Source of the DNA: Micractinium sp. NFX-FRZ
Taxonomy: Eukaryota > Chlorophyta > Trebouxiophyceae > Chlorellales > Chlorellaceae
NCBI GenBank assembly: GCA_029339195.1
Contig: JAPTJF010000109.1
Span: forward strand, 1 to 64,000
Reading direction: 5' to 3'
Length of the DNA: 64,000 bases
Position 1 is the first letter of the stretch. Each line of letters opens with the position of its first letter. The notes under the pieces are model-generated. The model saw only the letters and a list, made by a program, of their open reading frames with translations. It searched no databases and was not told the origin of the DNA. Of this stretch, positions 1 to 13,500 are shown in pieces. Both the position numbers and the translations under genes were made by a program.

Positions 1-127
1 AAAATGACTCTACCAGGCCGGCAGTGGTGCCTGTGTAAAAATGACTCTACCAGGCCGGCAGTGGTGCCTGTGTAAAACTGACTCTACCAGGCCCGGAGCA
101 GCATGCCGGTGGGTGCCTGTGTAAAAC
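1..127 (-). repeat. Tandem copies of tRNA-Arg 3' end
   Basis: Three units of about 36-50 bases each begin with the same dozen bases that form the 3' end of the adjacent tRNA (GACTCTACCAGG on the plus strand, the acceptor and outer T-arm strand). Each unit continues with a shared spacer ending GTGCCTGTGT and an A-run. The fourth, complete occurrence is the tRNA itself. The copies lack the rest of the tRNA, so they cannot be functional tRNAs. They look like a local tandem duplication of the gene edge plus its 3' flank. Confidence 0.85.
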
Positions 128-200
128 TGACTCTACCAGGGATCGAACCTGGAATCTTCGATTCCGTAGACCGACGCCTTATCCATTGGGCCATAGAGCC
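128..200 (-). tRNA. tRNA-Arg (anticodon ACG)
   Basis: Read on the minus strand, the 73 bases fold as a cloverleaf. The acceptor stem is GGCTCTA with TAGAGTC (one G-T pair). The D arm contains AATGGATAA. The five-pair anticodon stem closes loop CTACGGA, with anticodon ACG at plus positions 165-167. The T arm has loop GTTCGATCC. The discriminator base is A. The first anticodon A would be inosine and read CGU/CGC/CGA, a major arginine tRNA of GC-rich genomes. Position 32 of the loop is C. No intron is seen and CCA is not encoded. Confidence 0.95.
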
Positions 201-1527
201 GAGCTTGAATCGCAGATGGGTTGGAGATCCGAAACGCTAGTATTGAGGCACTCATTGCCACGTCATGCCACGTCAGCAAAGAGGCAAACAAAATTCCGCC
301 GTCGCCTGGTCCCGTTGCTTCTCAGTTTGCCAAGTATGATTAAGTTATGCAGAAGCGCGCAACAGCGGTAGCGATGATCGCTCGGAGCGCTCTCGGGCTT
401 TCACGGCCTCGGGCTTTCACGCTCGACCGCCGGCACGTTGTAGACTTGGGTTTCATGCGCCCCTCGCCGACCAGATCCAGCGGAGCTGCGGTCTCTTTAG
501 GGGCGGGGCGCGATTTACTAGGTAGGACGGGCGTGGCGGCCGGTCCCTCCGGCGACCGCCGCCAGCCCAGCCCAGGGGCCCAAGTTTGTCCCTTTCTCTT
601 GGCTCCACAGCCTCCTACCGCCGCCTCTCGGCGGCAGCCCTAATGCTGTCGTATGCACCCCCCTTACTAAAGTGCATCGCGGCTCCGTCGTGTTCAGTGA
701 GCGCAGCGGGTGGCGGCGCTGGCCGCTTCAGCTGCGGCGCCAAGTCGCAATTCGAGCTCCCCTGCCCGTCCATATGCAAAAAGGCCTTGCTCCCCACTCT
801 ATTCCCACAACAATGACCCTTCCCTTCCTCCCTCCCCTCGTTCGACCCGCCCTCCCCCATCCTTTCCGCAGCAGTTTCTGGGTGGACCCTCTCATCTGTT
901 CTGTGTTGCTCACCTGCTGGCAGTTTGGTCGACGGTGTGCATGCAAGCTCAAGCTCAAGCTCCGGCTCCATCCCCGGCATGCTCCCTCCTCCTCCACTGC
1001 CTGCCAGCTCTCGGCTTGCCTGTTCCTGTGGGGTGCATGCTTGCATTCAGCGCTTGCATGTACCTTGGGTGCGTGTAGTACCACAGTGCATGGAGTGCCT
1101 CAAAGCACAGACGGCCCCAGGAACAAGAGCCCGCCGGCTACCACCACCACTTTTGGGCGTGCCTTGCCGCCCAGACTTGTCGCCGCCATCACCGCATCAG
1201 CAGCGGCCCCCCTCGTTGCCCCGCTGCCCAAGCCCGCCACGGTGCACGGCCCCTGTGTCTGCCCATGTTGTCTGTCGGCGCAAATTCAGGTATCGGACTT
1301 ACTGCGAACCAGGAACGCGCCAAAGAACAATGGTGGGGTAAACGCAGGCTGCGCAAGGTTCGCTGGCGCCGTCGAGGGCCGCCCGCCCACCGCAGCGTGG
1401 CACAGCAGGTGTCGGCCCGCGCTTTTCGCCCGCGGTTTTCGCACGCATATCACATCTTTGGGATTGCTTTGTATTGTACGACTGCTCAGCATTCACAAAA
1501 GGCGCTTGCACGGCGCTCGGCCGTCGC
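201..1527. other. Intergenic/5' region, no gene recognised
   Basis: The region is GC-rich. It has overlapping open frames on both strands that show no family similarity and no agreement with splice signals. It probably holds the promoter and 5' UTR of the THADA-like gene and the 5' flank of the tRNA. No convincing TATA box was seen. Confidence 0.5.
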
Positions 1528-4500
1528 ATGGCGACCAAACTCAAGAAGCAGCAGAAGAAGAAGAGATGGGAGGGGACGGGCCTGTGTTTTCCCGATCTTT
1601 TGCGGCGCGAGGTGATGCGCAATGGAGTGCCGGCCTGGTCGTTTCCTGCATGCCTGGTTTTTTTGGCGCATTCTAGCGCCCCAGCGGTGCGAAGCGGGGA
1701 ACATGTACAGCGGAATGCTTTGATTGCGGCATGCAGCCATCGCGCCGCGCTGGATCCCTGCCGCCTGCCGCCGCTGCCTGCCGCCGCCGCCGCCGCCATC
1801 GCGGCCCCTCCCATGCGTCGTGCGCCCGTCTCACCAACCTTGTGGTGTCCTGCCTCTGCTGACTGTCCCCAGGTGGCGGGCCTCGCAGCTGAGGATGCGT
1901 CGCAGGAGGGGCCTCAGGCACCTCCCTCCCCAGAATTGCGCCGCTTTGCCACGCTGCTGCTGGCGCTTGTGAGCAAGGGCAGCACATATGCAGGTGAGGG
2001 CAGTGCAGCAGCTGACAGGGACCACTGGCAACACCTGCGCCGCTGCTCGTGCGCTGCTGGTCCTGCCCTGCGTTGATGCCACTCTTCACCCGCCCAGTCC
2101 CCTGCCGCTGCCCCGCCCAATCAACCGGCGGTGTTGCCCAACCTTTTGCAGAGCTGCTGTCGTGCGTGACATGTGCACCGGAATGTTTGAACTTTGGTGA
2201 GTTTCTATCTATCAATCAACCACACATGTTCCTCGGATGCTGCTGCAGAAATCGAGGCTCTCAAGCCTCTGTGCGCTTTTGTCGCCGAGTGGGCAAGCGG
2301 GGGCGAAAAGGCCCAGGCGGGCAGCGGCGGCAGTCCAGAGGACCCGCGGCGACAAGCGGAGCTGCTGCGTGCACAGGCGCTGCTGGCCCACTTGCTGCTG
2401 CTGCCCAACAGCCGGCCCCTTCACAAGCAGCTGCTGTCGGGCCTGCGGCCGCTGCTGGAGGGGCAGCAGCGCCAGCTGGCAGCAGGGGAGGTGGAGCTCC
2501 AGCACACGTTTGCGGGCATGGCGGCTGCAGGCATAGCTGAGCTGGCGAGTGCTGAACTGGCGGCAGCGGGGCAGCTGGAGCGCCAGCCCGGCGGTGGCGC
2601 CAGCGGCAGCACCGGCGCCAGCAGCAACGCACTGCTGCTGGGCTCTGCACTGTCCTCTCTGGTCGCCAATGCCGCCTGCAAGGCAGCGCTGCTGTGCTGC
2701 GCTGCGCCCGCTGTGGCGGCGATGGCAGCTGGCGTCCGAGCCGTGCTCCTGCAGGCCGGTGGGGCAGCGGCGGCAGGAGCGGGGCAGGCAGCGGGCAGCG
2801 CAGAGGAGGGTGCTGCAGCGGCCGACGGGGCTGCATACATCACACCTACGGTCATGGAGGGGCTGCAAGACAGCAGTGAGTGCTGCTGCTGCTGCCTGCT
2901 CCTGCCTGCATGGCATAGCGCATGCTGTGCCAGCTCCTGCCGGTTGGCACGTGTGCGTGCCTTCGCATCTCCCCCGTCAGCCCGAATGGCGTGCCTGCCT
3001 GCCCAGCCTGCTCTGCCTGCTTCTCCCTGCCAGCAGGTGCACCCTCCACCCTGCCCCTACCACCTGCCTGCCCTGCCCGCCTGCTCGCAGTCTCGTCCCT
3101 CTACTTCGTCCTCTCGCTCTTTGGCCGGCAGATGCTGGAGCAGCAGCCAGAGGCGGGGGCTGCCGCAGTGTTGGCGGCAGGAGAGACGCTGCTGCTGGCG
3201 CTGCAGGGCCAGGCTCTGGTGCGGGAGTCACTTGCCTCGGCAGCTGTCGCGCTACATGCAGCCGCCGTGCTGCCGGCGGCGCAGCCGGCTGCGGTGGCGC
3301 GCTGCATCGCTCAGGGATTGATGCTGCCGGCAGCAGCTGGTGCCGCCGCCGGCAGCGGGCAGCAGGGGCAGCAGGGGCAGCAGCCAGGCGAGGACCTCAG
3401 CAATGGCAGCAGGCACCTGCACTTGCTGCTGCCTGGAGAGGCGGACCGGGCTGCGTCTGCAGCCGCGGCAGCAGCAGCCGTGGCAGAAGCCACCCCTGTG
3501 GGGCTGCTTGATGCGCACTTGAGGCAGCGGGGCACCGGGCTGGCTGCAGAGCTGCAGCGCCTCTCCCCCCTCAACCGCGTGTGCGCCATCAGAGGTACAA
3601 TTTAGGGCGCAGGGCTCTGGAAGATGTCCAGTTGCACTCCTCAATTGTGCTGCCGCAGCGCTGCAGGCTGTATGGGCAGGCGGGCAGGCTGCCGGGTTTC
3701 TTGGGTGCGGCGGCGAGGGTGCAGCAGCAGCAGGCGGGGCAGTTAAAACAGCAAGCAATACAGAGTGATTCCCATGAGCATCCCCACCTCCACGCCGCCC
3801 CTGCCTGCCCACGCCCGCAGGTCTGCTAGCTGCCATGCCTGCTGAGGTGGCGTGTGCCCCTCTGCTGGCGGTGCCCTCCGACGGCAGCAGTGCCCAGCAG
3901 CAGCCCTGGCTGCTTCTGGTGGACGGAGCGCTGCCCGCCATTGCTGCCGCCATTCAGGTGCGCGGCACCAGCACGGCGCATGCTGTGATGTCCACTGTGC
4001 ATGTGCGCCTGTTGGCGCTCGGGCCTGGATGGGCGCCTGCTGCAGGCCCCGCTCGCTTCTCTGCCTGCCTCCCCGTCTCCCCTCCCTTGTAGGCCTCCCC
4101 ACCCTCCCTCCCACCTTCTCCCCTTTCCTCTTGCAGACCACAACCGACGAGCACTTTCGCTTCCACGCGTTTTCCACCCTCACCGTCTGCCTGGAGCGCG
4201 TGCGCAACCAGCAGCAGCAGGCTGCGCAGCAGCAGGGCGAGGCGGGGGCAGAGGCAGAGGCAGAGGCGCACGATGAGATGGAGGCAGCAGAGGTGGCGCC
4301 GAATGAGCCGGTCGCGCTGCCGCTGCTGGACCGGCAGCGCCAGGCACTGCTGCTGCACCTGCTGTGGCAGGGGTTCGAGGTGCGCTGCGCTGCGCCGTGC
4401 TGCGAGTGGCCATCTGCCTCGTGCCATGCGCAGCGGGCAGCAGCCGTGGCATGCCATGGCACCGACCTGGCCTGCACTGCCCGGCAGCACACTTGTTGCA

Positions 4501-7500
4501 AGCTCGCTGCTGCCCAGGTAGTGCCCGCCCGTGCACCAATGCACCCATGCGCCCCTCCCCTCCATCCCGCCCGCAGGCGCCGCTCAGCCAGACGCTGCAG
4601 AGGGTGCATGTGGCCTTTGAGTGCCTCCTGGACATCATCCAACTGCAGCAGCAGGAGCTGGCTGGGCACCAGCTTCCACCTATGCAGCCAGGCGGCGGCA
4701 GCGGCAGCGACGGCGGCAGCAGCGGCAGCAGCCAGTCTGTGCTGCTGGGCATCGCAGCAGACGTCCTGTCTTTGGGTGAGTGAGCCGTTCAGCCCGACAG
4801 GGCGGCTGGCATTGCAGCTGGAGGGTTTGGTTATAAGTGGAGTGTGCACGCCGTGCATGCTGCTCCGCCTGCCACACTAGGGTCTCCAATCCACGGGTGC
4901 ACCCTGGGGGAGCAGCACTGGCAGGGGCGGGACCTTAAGGTCCCAGGGCCCCACTGTTCAACCTGCCTGCCCGCCCATCATCTGCCCCTGCAGACGCCAG
5001 CCGGAAGGGCCGCTACGCTCCGCTGACCGCCCTGGTGCCACGGGTGGGGGCCCGCCAGCTGCTGGGGCTGCAGCCCGGGCTGGTGGCAGGCTGCCTCGCG
5101 TCGATGGCTCAGCACCTCATTTCCAGCGCTGTGGCTGGCACCCTGCTGGCACTGATCGCCCAGCTGCAAAGGGAGGACCAGGCGCAGCAGGCGCAGCAGG
5201 CGCAGCAGGCAGCGGATGTCCAGGCAGCGGACGGCGGCGACTGGCGGCGGTGGTGGCTTCCGCCGCTGGTGGCTGCGCTGTGCCAGGGCACGGAGCAGCA
5301 GCGGGACAACCTGGCGGCACACCTGCTGCCTCAGCTGCTGTCGCAAGACCCGCCAGCGCTGGGCCTGCTGCTGCAGCAGCTGCTGCCTGGCGGAAGCAGC
5401 ACGGCCAGTCACCCCGAGGGCGCGGCGGCGGCGTGCCTGGCGGTGCTTAAAGCGGCGCGCAAGCAGCAGCTTCTGGCGGAGCTGCATGCGCTGCCTGTGG
5501 CAGGCCTGGATGCAGCAGCCCTGCCCAGCGCGCTGCTAGCGGCCGTGCGCAGCAGCAGCGAGGGAGTACGGTGAGCGAGTGAGGGAGGGAGGGAGGGCAG
5601 GCGCTGCTGGCCTGCCTGCCTGCTGGCTTGCTGGCCAGGCCACCCTTGCCTTGTCCAGGGAGGCAATCCTGCTGCACTTGCCACCAGCAGCAACCCTGGT
5701 CGATTACTCTCGCCTTTGTCATGGGCACCCCTGCTCACGCCCGCTGCCCCTCGTGCGCCTGCACGCCTGCTTGCTTGCTCATGTGCCTCCCTTGCTCTTG
5801 TGCCTCCCTTGCGCCGCCTCCCCGCAGGGTGGACGCCCTCACGCTGGTGTGCTGCAACCCACGCACCACCGTGCTGCCCACTGAACTGGAACTGTCAGTG
5901 GCAGCAGAGGCGGTGCGCCTGACGCTCAGGCAAGCAAGAATAACAGTCAGGCTGGCTGCGCTTGCCGCTAATCTGCTAGAGGCATGATGATTTGCTTGAC
6001 ACGCCCAGACGCGCCAGGGGCCTGGCTGCAACAGAAGTCTGGCTGCAACAGGAGCCTGGCTGGGCGCCAACCTGCGTCGGCACCCATCCCCCGCCCCTGC
6101 GCCCCCTCCCTCCCTGCCTGGCTGATAGTACAACAGCACCAGTTACAGAAGCGCCTCTCTGCCTGGCCCCCCTGCCTGCCCCCCTGCCTGCAGGTGCCCC
6201 AACAGCTCCCTCAAGCACAAGTTCCTGGGGCCCATGGGGCGCCTGCTGATGCGCATGCGCGCCTCCGTGGGCGCAAAGGTGTCTCGTGACCGGCGGGGCA
6301 CAGCAGCCACAGCAGAGGGTGCGCCCGCCCGCCCGCCGCCCGTCTGCCTGCCTGCCTGCCTGCCGTGCCTCGCTTGTGCTAGCTCATGCCTGCTGCTCAG
6401 GCACCACCCTTGGCATGCATGTGTCCCATCCCTCGGCCCACTCACCGACACAGCCCCTGCCTCCACCTGCCCATGCCTGCGCCGCCCTGCCGTCTGCAGC
6501 ACTGGCCGTGCAGCAGCGCTGGCTGCACTGGTTTGGGCGCACGCTCATGGACAGCCTGTACCCAGGTAGGGGGAGGGAGCTGCTGCTGAGCTGGCGGTGC
6601 CATGCTGGCGCTGCTGACTCTTTTCTGGCATTGTGGCCAACTCACGGCCACGCTCCACCGAGCCCTGCGCACAACACGGCCGCCACTCTCACGCTTTTGA
6701 TTGGCCTTCCTGCTCTCCCACATCAGTGGTGGATTTCTTCTTCTTCTCCCCGACATGGGCGCAGGCGCCACCCACGAGCGCTCCTTCTTGGCGCTGGAGC
6801 TGCTGCACCTGCTGCTGGAGTCGTTTGGTGACCTACTGAACCCAGCGCTGGTGAGGGGGCTGCATGGAGGAGCGGAGGAGAAGCCAGGAGGAAGCTGCAT
6901 CACACGATGTTAAAATGCGGAGGCGGCAGGCAGGCAGCACATGCGGCACACGGGAGGAGAAAGGGAGGCACGCAGGGGCAGTTCAAGCTGCTGGGGCGCC
7001 AGGGAGCCACACACACTTGCCATGCACAATGTTGTTTGAAGCTCCGGCTCATGCGCCCACACCGCTGCTGCTGGTACCCTGCTGGTACTGCTGTGCAGGG
7101 ACCTCCCTCCTGGACCAAGGACGTGGCCCTTCTCCCTCGAGAGCGCTTTGACGCTTTCGGCCCACACTTCTGCACCCAGGGCACCGTGCAGCTGCTGATA
7201 GGTGGAGGGCTGCCTTTTGCAGGCTTGTTTATGTGGTTGGTTAACAAGCAGAGTGCATGTGGGGGTGGCAGGGGTGGAGAACCACGCACGTACAGGCCAT
7301 CTGGGAGGTCGACCACCAATAGACAGGTTGGGTATCGGCAGCCGTCCTGCCCGCCCGTGCCCCACATGGGCCAAGGGCCTTGACGGTGCTTGCGCTGGCG
7401 GCTAGCAAGCACAGCGGGTGCACATGGCGCAGACTTCCTGGCTGCGCAGCGGGCAGTGGGCCGAGCCGCACACCCCTTACATGCAGCCCATCCCACCCAT

Positions 7501-10500
7501 GCCTACTCCACCGCTGACAGCCCCTCAACCCCTGCCTTGCCCCGCCCTGCCGCCCCTGCCGCAGCTGCCGCGCTGGACAGCTGGGAGCGCCTGCGCGAGG
7601 CGGCAGCCAGCGTGCTGCTGCGCCTGCCCACCCCGCTGCCCGGCCTCGACTCCCCACAGGCGCTGCAGCCGCTGCTGACCTGTGTGCTGCGCCTGGCCGC
7701 CTGCCCACGCGGCCGCGAGGCCGACGCCGGCGCCCAGCTGCTCCTGCTGCTGCTCCGAAAGTATGGCGGCGGCCAGGGCGCCGGCCACGGCGGCTGCTGC
7801 TGGCGGCTGGATCTTGCCAGAGGCACCCTGGAGGCCCCTCCGCCACCTCTTCAGCCGTTGCCTGCAGCCGCCGCCGCTGAAAAGCCTGCTGCTGGGGCTG
7901 GCGTGCAGCAGGCGCAGCAGCAAGCACAGCAGGCACAGCAGGCGCAGCAGCATGCAGAGCAGCAGCAGGCGGCGCGGGAGCAGCAGGCGGCGGCGCTCTG
8001 GTGCTTCCTCGGCAGCGGCTGCGATCTGCTGGAGCAGCGTGTGCAGCTGGCGCAGGGCGACATGCTGGCGGCCTGCCGGGGCGGCCTGGCGCAGGGTGTG
8101 ATGCTGACGCTGCGGTGAGCCTCCCCTGGTCTGCCAGAGAGCGGGCAGGGCTCAGGATGGAGCTGCGTGAGCGAGGACAGACCCGCCTGCCTGCTTGCAT
8201 GCATGTGTGCATGGTGCCTTTGCTGCCCTGCCTGCCCAGCTCGGGGCAGGCGGACTCGCTCGGCGGAGTGGCTTGGCGGCGACGCGTAACAGCGCGGCAC
8301 TCTCAACTCCTCTATTTGGCACCGCCCCTCGATTTCTCCCGCTTCATCTCACGCCCCGGCCCGCCTGCCCCGTCCTCTCCCCCAACAGATACTCCATCCC
8401 TCACATCCCTTGGAAGCGGCTGGCAGAGGAGCAGGGGCGGGCCCCCGGGGGGCGCGACTGGCGCCAGCTGGTGGGGCGCCTGCTGGACCTGATTTACGCT
8501 GTGGGAGACCTCACGCTGCCCGTGCTCAGCAAGCCTCAGGTGGGTGTGGGCGCTACAAGCGTGTGCAGCAGAGCATGTGGAGGGAGCGTGCGACAGGTCT
8601 GGGCTGGCCGGCATGGGCTCAATTGGTGCTGGGGCATTGCTGAACGCTAGAACTGCCATGCACGCTGGTCGATCACACGTGGCTGTGCTGAGCAATGGGC
8701 CGGCTGCACGGGTGGGTGGGGTGGGGTGGGAGGTCGTGCCAGCAGTGCCTGCGAGGCCCACCACCCCCACTCAAACATGCTTTATCACGATCCTGCAGGA
8801 CCAGAACATGGATGCTGCTGACGTGGACGCCGATGACATGGCGCTGGATGAGCTGGAGGATGCTGACATGGCAGGAGCCGACGGCGGCGGAGCCGACGTG
8901 CTGGGGCCGCGTGCGCAGGTGGGGCCTGCCGTGCTGGGTATTGCCAAGCTTCCGGCATGCTCGCAACGCTGTGCCATTGTAAGCAAGCTGCTCTTTGATG
9001 CACTTTTGTGGGGCCAGCAACACGGGCCCTGCCCTGCTCTGCACTTCCCACTTGCACCGTCCTGCTGCCTCCCGCCCGGTCTTGCCCCTTTTCCGTCTGC
9101 TCCAAACAGGGAACCAGCTTCCCTGTGAAATTCACCATCCAGCCAAAATGCACGAGAACAGAAACAACATGCAGCCCCCCCTTGTGACACCACCCCTCCT
9201 CGTACCTGTCCTCTCCCCTCTCAGATTATCATGACGGGCTGCTGGCAGAGCAGCAAGGAGTGTGGGCTGCTGCTGGGGGCGCTGGCACGCGCGCTACCCC
9301 TGGAAGGTGAGCGGGCACCAGCCGGGGGTCGCCTGTCAGGTGGCCTGCCGGCCTGCCTGCTTGCTGCCAGCACGACCGCCCACCTACCCGCCCGCACGGG
9401 GATATAGCACACTCCTGGGCATTCATGCGGTGCACGTACGCTGTGCAGAGCCTGCTGCCTGCTGCCTGCCCCCGCCTGCATCCTCCCTTTGATCTGCCTG
9501 CAGCCGTTGCCGTGCTGCTGTCAGTCGCCCAGCTGCCGTGCCTGGCCGCCCACCTCACCCTCTGCTTCTTGGGTGTTCGAACCTGCCTGCAGGCCCCACC
9601 GCCTTGCTGTCGGTCCCCCAGCTATCGCGCATGGCAGATTACTTCACACACTCCCTGTGCGCCCTCAAGCACAACGGGTCAGTGGACAAGACGCAGCAGG
9701 GGTTCACCGCCCTGTGCGAGCGGCTGCTGAAGCAGGCAGACCCGGCGCTGCGCGGCCTGCCCCAGCGCTGCCTCTCCCAGCTGCTGGCGTTTGCACGCCG
9801 CCCGGGGCAGGGGCGCTCCGACATCGTGCGACGCTCAGGTGGGCGGGCCGGGGCTCGGCTGACGCTCTGCCTGTGTGCTTGAGCTGTGCAACAGGCCTGC
9901 CCCTTACGCCGTGGCCATGTGCTGCCTATGTGTTTTGCCTCTGCCTCCTACGGTGCCCATACATGTGTTGCCGTCTGCGGCAATGTGTCTTGCCACCTTC
10001 CTTGCAGCTGGCTTGCCCGCTGCGGAGGTCACCACTCCGTCGCTTCTCTCTTGCTCCGTGTCCCTCTCATCCGTCCACCTGTTGCCCACCCCTGCCTGCT
10101 CCCTGCCTCATTCCCTGCAGCGGGGCTGCCCTGTCGCCGTGGCTGCCATCTCTTTTCACCAGCATCTTGCCTCAACGCTCGACCCGCGCCTCCCTGCCCT
10201 ACTTCCTCTTGAAACCCATCCAACCTCCTGCTTGCCCCCCATGCAGCGGGGCTGCCCTTTGCCGTGGTGGCCATCTTCTTTGCCGAGCCGGAGGGCAGCC
10301 AGAAGGCGCTGCTGCACCGGGGGATGGGGGAGCTGCTGGGGGATGCGGGCAACAGCGGCCTGCAGTCCTGGCCCAGGTGCGTGTACATGCCCTTGAAATG
10401 GGTACACTTCTCGTGCACTGCTGTTGGCTCATCTATAGTGTGATGCAGGCAACACCGGCCTGCCTGCAGTCCTGGCCCAGGTGGGTGCTGCCTTGTGTGT

Positions 10501-13500
10501 GTATTTGTGGGTGTGTTGTACGCATTGCGCCAGTGGAGGTCACGGGGGCTGGGAGATGTGCTGGGGTGCTGGGGGATGCGGGCAACAGCGGCCTGCAGTC
10601 CTGGCCCAGGTGCGTGTACATGCCCTTGAAATGGGTACGTTTCTTGTGCACTGCTGTTGGTTCATGTGTATTGTGGGGCAACGGGGGAACTGCTGGGGTG
10701 ATGCAGGCGACAGCGGCCTGGGATCCTGGCACAGGCAGGTGTCTCCTTGTACACCCCGCTGTCCTGCTTGTTTGGCCAGCAATATCAACTCAAGGCAGTC
10801 CTGCTGACTTGCGCCCAGCCCCTCCCTGCTTGCTTGCCCTGTGGTGCGCGCCTGTACGCGCGGGCAACAGGGCCGCCCCGTGCCTTACGCTACCTGTGGG
10901 CCCTCCCTGCCCCACACCCCTGCTGCTGATGCACGTTCACATGACCATCTCCTCATGCAGGGTGCACGCCCTGAACTGCCTGCGGGCCGCGTTCCAGGAC
11001 GCCAACCTGGCGGTCGACACGTCAGCCTACCTGGCGCCAGGCATGCAGACCGCCATTCTGGGGATGGCGGCGCCGCAGTGGGAGGTGGGTGTGCATGCGG
11101 GGAGGTCTCTTCTGCGCTATGAGACGTGTGCGCCGGCGGGGGCGACAATGGGAACGGCAGGGCACTTGCTGCGCGCGGGAGAAGTGCAGTGCAGGTTGGG
11201 GTGTGGCAAGGGGCAGGAGGGGCAAATGTGATGACTTGGACTGGTACAGGCAGCCTGGGCGCCCCCTCTGCCTGCTGCAGCCCTCAGCGCTCGCCCGCTA
11301 GCAACCTCGACTCTGCTTGCACGCATCTCCCTGTCTCTGCAGGTGCGCAACGCCGCCTCGCTGGCGTACGCAGCGCTTCTGGTGCGGGTGCTGGGCTTCA
11401 GGAACCATGCCGGCAAGGTAGGCTGTCCGGTGGGTGTGCGGGCAGAGGGCGGCGCGTGTGGGAGGGCATGCGGGCAGATGGGCGCCCACTGGGCACCCAC
11501 TGGGCACCCACTGGCAGGGCATGCACATGCCCCAGGTGGTGGGTCCCGTGCGCATGGCGCCTGTGCAGATGTATCGCTGCGCTGCGCCCAAGCTATTATG
11601 CTCCGTGAACCTCCTGATTAACTGCACCTGTGCGGCCGCGCACCTGCCGCCCCCCGCCATGCCCAGTTCCAGCACCAACACCCACCGCGATCCTCTGCAC
11701 CAACCCGTCCTCCCACACCTTGCATAACATATAATCATCCATCCACCCATCCACTCGGCCACTCCCCACCACACACACACACGTGCGCCCTGCAGGGCAC
11801 CGTGGCGGCCAAGCGCGCCCCCACAGCCGCCGACTTCTTCGCCCGCCACCCGCAGCTGCACCCATTTCTGCTACAGCAGCTGGCAGCCGCTACGGCCAGC
11901 CTGGAGGGCACTGGCGCCGGCAGCAGCAGCAGCGGCGGTGGCGCCAGCGGCAGCGGCACCGCCAGTGGCAGCGGCAGCAGTGGGCTGCACCCCAGCCTCT
12001 TCCCTGTGCTTGTCCTGCTCTCCCGCCTGCGCCCCTCCCGCCACAACAAGCTGAGCGGCGGCACCGGCAGCAGTACGCTGGCAGAACAGCAGCTGTCGCC
12101 CGCGCCCTTCGCGCGCCTGCTACAGCGCTGCGCGGTGGCGCCGGCGGCGGCGGTGCGCCAGCTGGCTGCGACAGCGCTCCCCCCGCTGCTGCCGCCGGAG
12201 CAGCAGCCGGCAGCGGCGGCCGCTCTGGCAGCCTCTGTGCGCGATGCAGTGGCTGCTGCTGCCGCTGGCACGGGCCGGCGGCCCTCGTTCAATGGCCTGC
12301 ATGGACAGCTTCTGCAGCTCCGGGCGCTGCTGGAAGCGGCAGCACATGAGGCAGCAGACCCAGCTCCGGCAGCGGCGCTGCTGGCGGCCGTTGTCGCGCT
12401 GCTGGCAGAGTGCGCGGACGCCGCCTGCTGCCTGGGCGGCGGCAGCCGGCTGCCTGCAGCTGTCAGTCTGGAGTACGTTCGGACAGCAGCCGCGGTTGCA
12501 GCCCTGCTGCCAAGCATCCAGCAGCAGCAGCAGCAGGGGGGACCGTTGGGCGAGGCAGCAGCGGCGACGACCGCCTGGCTCGAGGCGGTGCGGCAGCGGT
12601 GCTGGCAGGCTGTGGAAAGGTGCGCTGCCTGGGGCGGTATGGGGGTTGCTGTATACCGCTGTGCTTCTGCTCACCATTCACACAGACGGGGCGCCCACCT
12701 AGTCCTCGCAGCAGCGCACACGTGGCGGGGAGCGCATGCTGAGGGTGCTGCCGCTGTGCCCGCTGACCTCCTACCCTCGCTCCCTGGCCTCACGGCTCCC
12801 CGCCCTATGGCCCCCTGCCGGCCTGCCATGCAGGTCGGCAAGCGCCGAGCCTCCCCGTGACTTTTGCAGCCCCATGCTGAGCTGTGCCTACAAGCACGCC
12901 ACGCAGCTCTGCTTCTCCCTGCTGCTCAGCGGGCAGCAGGGGGAGCAGCAGGGGGGGCAGCATGTCGACGGCACGAGCAGCAGCGGCAGCGACGGGTGCG
13001 GCCTGGTGCTGCAGCAGCTGGCTGTGGCCCTGGGCAGCCGGATGTATGAAGTGCGGTGTGCTGCCCTCAAGATGCTGCTGAGGCATGTCCAGCGGACGCA
13101 GGGGCAGCAGCATGGCGGCGCATGGCAGGCAGACGGCCGCCTGCGGCAGCTGCTGCAGGAGAGGCTGGCGGGGGAGCCGCACCACAAGGCTCAGCGCCGG
13201 CTGCTGCACCTGCTGGCCATCCTGCCGACGGCAGAGGCAGGTGCAATGGCGGACCCGACAACAGCAGCAGACGCCACGTCAGCGGCACCAGCAGCAGCAG
13301 CGGCACCAGCAGCGGCACCAGCAGCGGCTGGGCCAGGGGAGGAGTGTGCAGAATATGCTGCGATGGTGCGGCGAGCCAGTGCCGCAGTCGACAGCCAAGT
13401 GAAGCAGCACGCGGTGCGCTGCTTGGGCCCGCTACTGCGGCGGCAGCTTCAGCGTGGCAGCGGTGGGCCTGCCGCTGCCGCCGCCGCCGGGCAGCTGCTG

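Noticed and set aside
672..1676. 334-residue frame upstream of the THADA-like start
   Set aside because: No resemblance to THADA or any family, and other frames are equally open. The basic N terminus at 1528 fits the family start better.
9489..11231. 580-residue plus-strand open frame within the THADA-like gene
   Set aside because: It crosses several THADA-like exons in the wrong frame and reads through echo repeats. Cys/Pro/Leu composition is typical of intronic pyrimidine tracts.
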